IMG/VR virus record: IMGVR_UViG_3300046516_001816
Location: 220,984-284,983 of that record
DNA from: a virus
Reading direction: 5' to 3' (one strand)
Length of the DNA: 64,000 bases
Shown here: piece after piece, positions 8,044-14,293 of the stretch
Position numbering within the stretch: the first letter of the stretch is position 1
Layout: each line of letters starts with the position of its first letter
Position numbers and translations under genes: made by a program
The notes under the pieces: model-generated
The model's input: the letters and a program-made list of their open reading frames with translations, nothing else
Database searches by the model: none
What the model was told of the DNA's origin: nothing

Positions 8044-8071
8044 GCCGGGGTTCGCCCCGGCCGCTATGCCG
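8044..8071 (+). terminator. TTCG hairpin with TATGCCG tail
   Basis: GCCGGGG-TTCG-CCCCGGC followed by CGCTATGCCG. It lacks a long T run, so the TATGCCG tail rather than a U tract is the shared element of this class. Confidence 0.65.
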
Positions 8072-8088
8072 TTAAACTGGAGAGCGTA

Positions 8089-8349
8089 ATGAATATCGTC
8101 TTATGGTGGTATGTGAATGATCCGCTGGGGACGATTCTCACTGCACTTTCGTTCCTGGCAGTTCTGGCAATGGTTCTGATCCCTCTGGCTATCGACCGCG
8201 TCTACGGTCATCAGACAGACGAAGAACTGGTCCAACAAATCCTGGCTGAGATTCAAGCCAAACTTAATAACAAATCCCAAACCAACGTCACTGATGAAAA
8301 CGTTCACGAACAACGAAGTCGCAACAACGATGCGCAGGTTGTACGATAG
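8089..8349 (+). CDS. small membrane protein, 86 aa
   Basis: One hydrophobic helix at about 16-34 (TALSFLAVLAMVLIPLAI) after an aromatic N-terminus, then an acidic/polar soluble tail. The 3' end overlaps the next gene by 56 bases in another frame. Function unknown. Confidence 0.6.
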   Translation: MNIVLWWYVNDPLGTILTALSFLAVLAMVLIPLAIDRVYGHQTDEELVQQILAEIQAKLNNKSQTNVTDENVHEQRSRNNDAQVVR

Positions 8350-8596
8350 CAAGGCTGTCTTTTCGCATGTGCTGAAACAGCTGACCCCGGTGGTGCAGGA
8401 CCCCACGCTGGATGACGAACTTATCACCAGCATGGAGCGTGACGCGATCGAGTTTCTGGACAAGGTCCTCCACTCGGTCGCCGGCAGTACCGTCTGGTGT
8501 AAGGCGATTGAGATTGCCTACACCCCCAACACCCTGGTGGGCTACAAGCGTGTCGCGGAATACTACCGCCGCGCTGAAGCCATCCAGGCGCTGTAA
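8294..8596 (+). CDS. unknown helical protein, 100 aa
   Basis: Helical and soluble. The start is uncertain: ATG 8294 overlaps the upstream gene by 56 bases, while ATG 8330 would reduce this to 20 bases; neither has a strong Shine-Dalgarno, so expression may depend on coupling. No family is recognised. Confidence 0.55.
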   Translation: MKTFTNNEVATTMRRLYDSKAVFSHVLKQLTPVVQDPTLDDELITSMERDAIEFLDKVLHSVAGSTVWCKAIEIAYTPNTLVGYKRVAEYYRRAEAIQAL

Positions 8597-8615
8597 GCAG
8601 TAAGTCATAATACCC

Positions 8616-8633
8616 GGGCCTCTTCGGAGGTCC
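8616..8633 (+). terminator. TTCG hairpin between genes
   Basis: GGCCTC-TTCG-GAGGTC, without a T run. A compact hairpin between two genes; it may terminate weakly or protect an RNA end. Confidence 0.45.
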
Positions 8634-8662
8634 ACACATAAACCAAGACTAGGAGCATCACC

Positions 8663-9274
8663 ATGAACGCAATCGTTAAGCAAGCTGCTGTGAAGAACGT
8701 GAAGAAGGCATCGGACGGCGTGCTGCGTATGGCCGCCAGCGCACTGAAGTTCCGTGAAGACGAATTCCGTATCGGCCAGACCACCACCGCGCAACTCGGT
8801 AACCCGGGTGACACGGACTGGACTGATGAAACGCACGCCAACGTGCCGGTCGTGATTATCGACAAGCAACGCTGCACCGTGACGTTCAAGATGTATTACC
8901 TGATCACCAAGGTGGGCGATCGGGAATACGTCGGCCGTGCGAGCGACTCACGCGGCAGCGACAGCGTCGAGGGTGACGTGTACTGCACGAACGCCCGGCG
9001 CTTTGGTAGCAAGGCGCAGAAATGGACGGGTATCACGACTTTCCTGGGCGCGGCGGACTCGCTGCATTTCACGTTGCCGATCTACGACGCGGAGATGAAC
9101 GCGCAGAAGATCACGAGCGCCCAGCTCGATGCCGCACTCCAGTGTCTGCGTGCTTACTTCGATCCGCTGATCGCGGAAGCAGAAGCCGAAGGCAACATGG
9201 AAGCGCGCCAACTGTGGGCACACGACTTCGCAGAGAAAGAGTTGATCGTGCGCCTGATGTGGCAAAACTCGTAA
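8663..9274 (+). CDS. unknown protein, 203 aa
   Basis: Begins after CTAGGAGCATCACC. A basic helical N-terminus (VKQAAVKNVKKASDG) leads into a beta-rich middle and a helical C-terminus. No membrane segment. A T-rich-tailed hairpin follows. Function not recognised. Confidence 0.7.
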   Translation: MNAIVKQAAVKNVKKASDGVLRMAASALKFREDEFRIGQTTTAQLGNPGDTDWTDETHANVPVVIIDKQRCTVTFKMYYLITKVGDREYVGRASDSRGSDSVEGDVYCTNARRFGSKAQKWTGITTFLGAADSLHFTLPIYDAEMNAQKITSAQLDAALQCLRAYFDPLIAEAEAEGNMEARQLWAHDFAEKELIVRLMWQNS

Positions 9275-9279
9275 TTGCA

Positions 9280-9308
9280 GGGGTGTCATCCGGCACCCCC
9301 GTTCTTTT
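9280..9308 (+). terminator. intrinsic terminator
   Basis: GGGGTG pairs with CACCCC, followed by GTTCTTTT. Confidence 0.65.
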
Positions 9309-9320
9309 AAGGAGAACAAC

Positions 9321-9476
9321 ATGGACAAGTTCATGTGGTGGGTGCGGGAAGACGGCTCGGCCGAGTTGGTCGAGGTGTTGAAGCAGGTGCGTACGGGCGC
9401 TTTGGCGATACGCGATCGCAACGTGTATCACCTGGTGCTGGCGGATGAGCTCCAGAAGGAACATCCGTATTGGTAA
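9321..9476 (+). CDS. 51-residue protein
   Basis: A short open frame with an ideal ribosome site (AAGGAGAACAAC then ATG) and terminators on both sides, so it is very likely a real gene. The product starts MDKFMWWVREDGSAELVEVL and ends KEHPYW; it is charged with several Trp, and not obviously a membrane protein. Function unknown. Confidence 0.65.
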   Translation: MDKFMWWVREDGSAELVEVLKQVRTGALAIRDRNVYHLVLADELQKEHPYW

Positions 9477-9483
9477 TCTCATG

Positions 9484-9508
9484 GGGGAACTTCGGTTCCC
9501 CTCTTATT
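9484..9508 (+). terminator. TTCG-loop terminator
   Basis: GGGGAAC-TTCG-GTTCCCC followed by TCTTATTA. Confidence 0.7.
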
Positions 9509-9532
9509 ACACTAAACCATTCGAGGCAGTTC

Positions 9533-9955
9533 ATGGATTACATTTTCGGTATTTCGTACGCGCAGTCAGTTTACCTGATGGGCGTGTCGTTGTGCATTCT
9601 GTTTCAGCTTGTGGTCGGCAGCTGGCTGCATTTCGGCAAGAGCGACATGGCAGTGGTTGCGCGCATGACGCGTGAGGAGAAGCTCGCCACGCTCTACCTG
9701 CGTGTGGGTTTGGTGGGCTACGTCTGCTGGATGCTGGTCGCCACCGCGTTCTTCACGTATTTCTTTCTCACGCTGGGTTGGTACGTCGCCCTCGTCGTGG
9801 GATTGATCGGTGGTGCAGTGCTCATGCCGTTCCAGTTCTACAAGCTGGTGAAGATCAGCAAGAATCAAGACGCACTCAATCGTGCGAAACTTTTCATGGA
9901 TTACGATCTGCAATGGCCGAGCATGCGCTCGCTGAGCGTAAAGCGCGGTCGTTAA
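9533..9955 (+). CDS. multi-pass membrane protein, 140 aa
   Basis: The ATG at 9533 follows GAGGCAGTTC and the TAAACCA motif. There are about four hydrophobic helices: residues 10-30, 55-75, 78-98 and possibly a split one near the end of that block, then a basic C-terminus (SVKRGR). The plan could fit a holin or another inner-membrane phage protein, but no family is recognised. Confidence 0.6.
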   Translation: MDYIFGISYAQSVYLMGVSLCILFQLVVGSWLHFGKSDMAVVARMTREEKLATLYLRVGLVGYVCWMLVATAFFTYFFLTLGWYVALVVGLIGGAVLMPFQFYKLVKISKNQDALNRAKLFMDYDLQWPSMRSLSVKRGR

Positions 9956-9972
9956 ACGTTTAGGAGGTTGTC

Positions 9973-10182
9973 ATGGTCCGCCGCATCGATGCTATTCCCG
10001 CGTTTCAATCGTTTCAGCAATACCTGAATCAGGCGCCTGCACAACCTCTTGTGAAAGGTGTGGTAAAGGCGCAGTTGAACGAGCTTCCGAGCTCGACGCA
10101 TGTCGTGATTTCCGCTGAAGGTCGCCGTCGTTTGGCCGCCGCTCAGTTGGAAGCACGGGTGCCTTACGACATCGAACTGTAA
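9973..10182 (+). CDS. small soluble protein, 69 aa
   Basis: ATG after TAGGAGGTTGTC, an excellent ribosome site. The sequence is soluble and basic, without repeats or cysteines. A T-run terminator follows. Function unknown. Confidence 0.6.
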   Translation: MVRRIDAIPAFQSFQQYLNQAPAQPLVKGVVKAQLNELPSSTHVVISAEGRRRLAAAQLEARVPYDIEL

Positions 10183-10203
10183 GAGTTTCCTCTGCTGTAT
10201 CTT

Positions 10204-10230
10204 TGAGGGGCCTTCGGGTCCCTCTTTTTT
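10204..10230 (+). terminator. intrinsic terminator
   Basis: GAGGGGCC-TTCG-GGTCCCTC followed by seven T. A strong bacterial-type terminator. Confidence 0.85.
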
Positions 10231-10266
10231 TGTTTAATCCTGTGTCTTTTACAGGAGATCCTTGCT

Positions 10267-10629
10267 ATGTTTCAAAAGCTCCAGGCTTTATGGGCGCGTG
10301 TGCAACCACTCATCACCTTTGCGCAGACGCGTCGTCTGACAGCCAAGACCTTTAGCGATATGTTCACCAACTGGAACGGCGACGTCGATCCAGCACGCTT
10401 GGTGGGCTATGGTTTCGTGATGCTCGGTGGCATTCAGTTTCTGTCGCTCTCGCTCTACGACACCCTGAAAAATCACACGTTCAATTACATGGGGTTCTCC
10501 ACTGGCCTCGTGGCGATCTCCGGTGCCATCACAGCTGCGGCCGCTGGGGTGCGCTGGAAGCAACTGGCTGAAGCGCCGATGCCTCCGGCAGGTGACCCCG
10601 TGTTCAACCCGCCGAACGCGAATGGTTGA
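10267..10629 (+). CDS. two-helix membrane protein, 120 aa
   Basis: ATG after ACAGGAGATCCTTGCT. Two hydrophobic helices, roughly 47-65 (GYGFVMLGGIQFLSLSL) and 78-95 (FSTGLVAISGAITAAAAG), follow a soluble N-terminal segment; the C-terminus is proline-rich. A two-helix topology of this size is common among holin-like proteins, but this is only a possibility. The large structured RNA region starts immediately downstream. Confidence 0.6.
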   Translation: MFQKLQALWARVQPLITFAQTRRLTAKTFSDMFTNWNGDVDPARLVGYGFVMLGGIQFLSLSLYDTLKNHTFNYMGFSTGLVAISGAITAAAAGVRWKQLAEAPMPPAGDPVFNPPNANG

Positions 10630-11230
10630 TAGTATTTACCGCCGCCCAGTAGAAAGTTACTCGGGCGTTATGGTATGCGGAGAGAAATCTCTGGATCATG
10701 GAATGCGTTAGATAGGGTTAGACACTGTCTGATGAGCGGTGCAAGTCCGCAGCGGTTTTGGGGGGATGCGCAATGCTAACTCTTGAGGCCGCCCAGGTGC
10801 AACGCCTGCGAAACCTCGTGGCACAGACTCCCTGGGTCTGGTGGTGGTAGGGATGGCTTTAGCTCAGATACTGTCGGGATGACAGAAAAATGGCGGGCAG
10901 CGGAAGGAGAGAACGGGCCTTCTTTGATCCTTATCGGTTTAGCCGCGTTGTAACAGTCTGCTCACGAGTTACCGTGCTCGACTGCCAGGTTTACCAGACC
11001 TGGAACGGTACGCCCAGTATAGCTGGGAAGTTGTAGCCTAGTTGATGCTTCGGCTCCTAGGACGCAGCCTGCAAGAGATGATGGTGTTCGGTGCGTGGGT
11101 CATTCACGCAAGCGTCAGAGACTGGCTGTCTCTGGAACCAGGATAAACTTATCGAAACGGTCGTCTCCCCGGATGAGATAAGCGGAACTGCTTCACACCC
11201 GTCTCTTGTGGGATGCGGATCCCTTTTTTT
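10630..11230 (+). ncRNA. candidate large structured non-coding RNA (about 600 nt)
   Basis: The longest stretch in the window without a credible gene. It contains many clear hairpins in series: CGCCC-AGTA with TACT-C-GGGCG (near 10643), GAGA-GAAA-TCTC with a GNRA loop, GCGG/CCGC, CAGAC/GTCTG, CTGTC/GACAG, GAAGG/CCTTC, CCAGGT/ACCTGG, CCCAG/CTGGG, CCTAG-GC-TTCG-GC-CTAGG, GCGTG/CACGC and CAGAGAC/GTCTCTG. It ends in a perfect terminator at 11210-11230. The size and packing recall ornate phage/bacterial RNAs such as GOLLD and ROOL, but I cannot place it in a family. The 5' end is unknown; it may be processed from the upstream transcript. Confidence 0.75.
11210..11230 (+). terminator. intrinsic terminator of the structured RNA
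   Basis: GGGAT-GCGG-ATCCC followed by seven T. It defines the probable 3' end of the RNA and separates it from the oxygenase genes. Confidence 0.85.
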
Positions 11231-11251
11231 ATTTTGTCAACTTGCCATGAC

Positions 11252-11845
11252 ATGCAAACGTATACAAACGAAGCGTTGCTAGCCCGTATTCAAGTGATCG
11301 ACGGATTCTTTAGTGAGGCCGCGCTACGAGACCTGGAGTTCTTCTGGCGAGCGCCGATCTGGAAGTACGACTGGAAGACCAGTGGCACCGAGTATAACTT
11401 CTGGGGTACCCGACTGATGGGACTGGGGCAAGCCGAAACCCTCACCAACTGCGAGCACCAGTTTCAGGACAGTGCGATGAATGCGTTTCTGGGACGTGTC
11501 TGGTATGCGATTCGGGACCACTATCTGCCCGATCATGAACTCATTCGTTGTGCAGGAGCAGCGTACAACCAGGGGGCGGATGGCTTTATCCACACGGACA
11601 ATGCAGCGGAAGGTTACACGAGCATTCTGGTGTACACGCATCCGTACTGGGAAGCGCATTGGGGTGGCGAGATTGGCTATTACACTCTGGATCAGAGTGA
11701 GCTACTCACCATGATTGCCCCCAAGCCTGGACGCTTACTCATTGCCCCGGGGTTTATTCCGCATCGTCCGTTTGCCCCCGGTCGTAATGTCGATAGTTTG
11801 CGCGCCGCACTGAATTTTAGATCAAGACCAAAGGTAAACAAATGA
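11252..11845 (+). CDS. 2-oxoglutarate/Fe(II) oxygenase-like protein (paralogue A)
   Basis: 197 residues from ATG 11252; the longer in-frame start at 11213 lies within the terminator. Features of the double-stranded beta-helix 2OG oxygenases are visible: GFIHTDN gives the iron ligands H114 and D116, HWGGE lies at 136-140, PHRP gives the distal H171, and R184 could bind 2-oxoglutarate. The prolyl-4-hydroxylase-like branch fits best. The reaction would be an O2-dependent hydroxylation; the substrate is unknown. It overlaps paralogue B by 4 bases, so they are coexpressed. Confidence 0.75.
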   Translation: MQTYTNEALLARIQVIDGFFSEAALRDLEFFWRAPIWKYDWKTSGTEYNFWGTRLMGLGQAETLTNCEHQFQDSAMNAFLGRVWYAIRDHYLPDHELIRCAGAAYNQGADGFIHTDNAAEGYTSILVYTHPYWEAHWGGEIGYYTLDQSELLTMIAPKPGRLLIAPGFIPHRPFAPGRNVDSLRAALNFRSRPKVNK

Positions 11846-12465
11846 AACAATTGGGGAATCTGGAAGACGAGATCTGGGTGCTCGATGATCTGATTCCTAA
11901 GGATGTCCAGGCACGCTTATCCGCTACGGTCCAAAGTCCCGTCTGGGGGTATGATTGGCGCACGTCTTTGTCGGATCGCTATCCGGTCTGGGGTCGCAGT
12001 GTGGCTTCCCCGATGCGCGGGGACTTGAATGTCCAGGAGCAGTTACTCCAAGACACCCAGCAGCTCGACTCCGCTGAGATCTGGAAACTGTTCACGAAGA
12101 GCTTTCTGCGCGGACACAGTCTGCTGCGCGCCTTTGTGATTGGCTTTCACCATGGCTGCGAAGGCTACGCCCACGGGGACAACGTCGATCCGGAAACGGG
12201 CACCGAGATGGGTAACGGGCTGAACCTCACCAACTATCGCTCTACCATTGTGTTTGCCTTCAATGAGTGGGACGCCGCGTGGGGCGGGGAAATGGTGCTC
12301 TATAACCGGGAGATGACGGACATTGTCATGGCCGTTGAGCCCAAACCCTTTCGAGTGCTGAGCTTTCCGGGGTTCCTGCCGCATAAACCGAATGGTCCGA
12401 CCCGTGTCTCGGATCAGTTCCTGCCGCTTTTGTCGTATCGCTCCAAACAAATCCTTCGCAAGTGA
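11842..12465 (+). CDS. 2-oxoglutarate/Fe(II) oxygenase-like protein (paralogue B)
   Basis: 207 residues. Same fold signature as its neighbours: GYAHGDN (H111, D113), AWGGE (146-150), LPHKP (H181). Where A and C have an Arg that may hold 2-oxoglutarate (R184 and R187), B has a hydrophobic residue in the stretch DQFLPLLSYR. B may therefore bind a different ligand or be a non-catalytic partner (inference). It also has a longer loop after the HxD motif. Confidence 0.7.
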   Translation: MKQLGNLEDEIWVLDDLIPKDVQARLSATVQSPVWGYDWRTSLSDRYPVWGRSVASPMRGDLNVQEQLLQDTQQLDSAEIWKLFTKSFLRGHSLLRAFVIGFHHGCEGYAHGDNVDPETGTEMGNGLNLTNYRSTIVFAFNEWDAAWGGEMVLYNREMTDIVMAVEPKPFRVLSFPGFLPHKPNGPTRVSDQFLPLLSYRSKQILRK

Positions 12466-12472
12466 GACCACT

Positions 12473-13093
12473 GTGAGTATTATTCAAACGTCCCGTAAAG
12501 AGTTGGCCGACCGCGTACAAGTCCACGATGGACTGATTCCTGTCGGCCTGCAAGAACACCTCACCGCCCTGGTGACCAAGCCCATTTGGGCGCATGGCTG
12601 GAAGTCCAATGCCGAGAACGACAAGTATTCGTTCTGGCACGCCCACTTCGCCGGCGGCGATCTGCACAACCGTGTCAGCTGCGAAACCGAGCTTGACGAG
12701 AAGGGACCGGTGGCGGTGGCTCGCCTCTGGGATCTGCTGAGGAAGACGATTCTGCAAGGTCATGAGCCGTTGCGTGCGTACGGCAACGCCCACACGTTTG
12801 GCTGTGAGGGCTACATCCATGTCGACAATCGAGACAGCGACAACTATTTCTCGACCATCATCTATACCAACAAGAACTGGAAAGCCTGGTGGGGTGGTGA
12901 AACGCTCTTCTACGGACTGGACCAGAAGGACATTATCAAGGCCTGTGCCGCGCTGCCGTTTCGGATCGTGACCTTCCCGGGACATATCCCGCACAAGGCC
13001 AACGCGCCGGCGCGCGACGTGCCCGACCTGCGCACATGCATCGTGTTCAAGTCGCACCTGAAACAGGCCCCGGCACAACCGACGGAGGTGTAA
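12473..13093 (+). CDS. 2-oxoglutarate/Fe(II) oxygenase-like protein (paralogue C)
   Basis: 206 residues from GTG 12473, 8 bases after paralogue B. GYIHVDN supplies H116 and D118, WWGGE lies at 139-143, IPHKA supplies H174 and R187 may contact 2-oxoglutarate. All residues expected for an active enzyme are present. The three genes look like an old tandem duplication, because identity is mainly confined to the motifs. Confidence 0.72.
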   Translation: MSIIQTSRKELADRVQVHDGLIPVGLQEHLTALVTKPIWAHGWKSNAENDKYSFWHAHFAGGDLHNRVSCETELDEKGPVAVARLWDLLRKTILQGHEPLRAYGNAHTFGCEGYIHVDNRDSDNYFSTIIYTNKNWKAWWGGETLFYGLDQKDIIKACAALPFRIVTFPGHIPHKANAPARDVPDLRTCIVFKSHLKQAPAQPTEV

Positions 13094-13094
13094 C

Positions 13095-13610
13095 GTGCTT
13101 GTGGACCGTGAAAAAATCATGGCCTTTTTAGAGGCTCACCATGCCTCTACGGCCGGTCACAGTGGTAGGACCTTCCTGCGCCATTTGGAGGGCACTGAGC
13201 GCATTCTAAGGGACTGGGGATGCCCTCAACACTTGCAGCTGGCTGGATTGTTCCATTCGATCTATGGGACGAACATTTTCACGGTTCAAAGCGCGTCGTT
13301 TGGTGAGCGCGAAGTGATCTCGTCCTTGATTGGACCGATCGGCGAATGGTTGGCGTATCTGTTTTGTGTGACGGCGCGACCCGATGCCTTCTTCATTGCC
13401 AAGACCTCCAAGAGCATGCGGCATCGCTACACGCAGATGCCCATTGCGGTGCGTGACGATGATTTGCGTGATCTGTTTCTGCTCGAAGCGGCGAACCATA
13501 TCGAACAGAACATGAACCCTCCGCTCGTGAAACGCATCCACGACCTCTACCAAGACGATCCTACTGTTACCGACGCCGCCAAGTACGGGATGTGGGAATT
13601 CTTTAGCTAA
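13095..13610 (+). CDS. HD-like (DUF6817-like) protein
   Basis: 171 residues from GTG 13095, directly after paralogue C. The segment FLRHLEGTERILRDWG and then LAGLFHSIYGTNIF match the pattern I associate with DUF6817, an HD-superfamily branch (H30; H54 followed by Ser rather than the classic Asp). Some HD proteins are metal-dependent oxygenases that act after a 2OG enzyme, as in PhnY/PhnZ. A shared pathway is inference from the gene order. Confidence 0.6.
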   Translation: MLVDREKIMAFLEAHHASTAGHSGRTFLRHLEGTERILRDWGCPQHLQLAGLFHSIYGTNIFTVQSASFGEREVISSLIGPIGEWLAYLFCVTARPDAFFIAKTSKSMRHRYTQMPIAVRDDDLRDLFLLEAANHIEQNMNPPLVKRIHDLYQDDPTVTDAAKYGMWEFFS

Positions 13611-13615
13611 GAACA

Positions 13616-14116
13616 ATGAAAACCATTCTCTACCATGGTTCTGGGTTTGACCAGGACGAACTGATGCCAGGCTTTTTACGCTCCGGCAAGCTGGTGCAGT
13701 GGGATCAAACGGAGTCGAACGAATGGCTCTACACGACGACCGACAAGCAAGAAGCGATCAGTCAGGCGTTCGCGTCGATGATCGAGAAAACCTACGAGAG
13801 CATGGGGTATGCCACCCACGGCAATCGGATCGAGATTCAGTTCCCGAAGGAAGTGGCGCCCAGTGTGGAGGAGTTGAAAAAGCTCCAGCTGTTCCTGTAC
13901 ACGATCCGTCTGGAGGACGAGGACGGGTGGGTCAAGAACAACAACGAACACAACCAGATCAAGACCGAGTGGAAAACGCAGTCGATTATCGATCGCAACA
14001 TCATCCACAAGGAACAGATCGATCTGGCTGGGTGGCTCGCAAACAAGCAATTGGATTTACGAGTGGGCGGTAAGGCGAATAATCCGAACGCCGCACCCGG
14101 TTGGTTACTCTGGTAA
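13616..14116 (+). CDS. ADP-ribosyltransferase-like protein (tentative)
   Basis: 166 residues. The N-terminus LYHGSG, then PGFLRSG and WLYTTTDKQEAISQAF, follows a layout (HGS, then a glycine-containing turn, then Tyr-Thr and a helix) seen in small ADP-ribosyltransferase-fold proteins. The catalytic glutamate cannot be placed with certainty. If correct it would transfer ADP-ribose from NAD to a host or phage target. It closes the oxygenase cluster before a TTCG terminator with the TATGCCG tail. Confidence 0.4.
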   Translation: MKTILYHGSGFDQDELMPGFLRSGKLVQWDQTESNEWLYTTTDKQEAISQAFASMIEKTYESMGYATHGNRIEIQFPKEVAPSVEELKKLQLFLYTIRLEDEDGWVKNNNEHNQIKTEWKTQSIIDRNIIHKEQIDLAGWLANKQLDLRVGGKANNPNAAPGWLLW

Positions 14117-14120
14117 TAGA

Positions 14121-14149
14121 GGTCAGGCTTCGGCCTGGCTTTTATGCCG
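14121..14149 (+). terminator. TTCG hairpin with TTTTATGCCG tail
   Basis: GTCAGGC-TTCG-GCCTGGC followed by TTTTATGCCG. It closes the oxygenase cluster. Confidence 0.75.
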
Positions 14150-14159
14150 ACTGAAAGAA

Positions 14160-14222
14160 ATCTCAGAAATATATAATGTCCTTGGTATCCCTGGATAAAA
14201 ATATACCCCAGGACCATCTATG
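14160..14222 (+). promoter_or_regulatory. AT-rich candidate promoter
   Basis: Contains AAATATATAATGTCC and a downstream GGTAT/ATACC dyad, between a terminator and the 14294 gene. The AT-rich core resembles those at 6.1 and 27.2 kb. Confidence 0.3.
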
Positions 14223-14293
14223 AGAAGAGGGGGTTTCCCCTACCTATGCCGTCTCTTCATTCAATCAAGCAACGAAACCAAGGAGTCGTACAA

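Noticed and set aside
10735-10760. Hammerhead-like CTGATGAG in the structured RNA
   Set aside because: The GAAA that must follow stem II is not there, so the ribozyme core is incomplete.
10850-10920. tRNA-like TTTAGCTCAG in the structured RNA
   Set aside because: No D-loop GG, anticodon arm, T arm or acceptor pairing in the right places.
10630-11230. Group I or group II intron
   Set aside because: The region lies between genes and ends in a terminator. CAGAGACT at 11115 resembles a group I R element but pairs in a tight local hairpin, and no domain V is seen.
11213-11251. Longer N-terminus for the first oxygenase
   Set aside because: The ATG at 11213 lies within the terminator hairpin of the RNA; 11252 is the sensible start.
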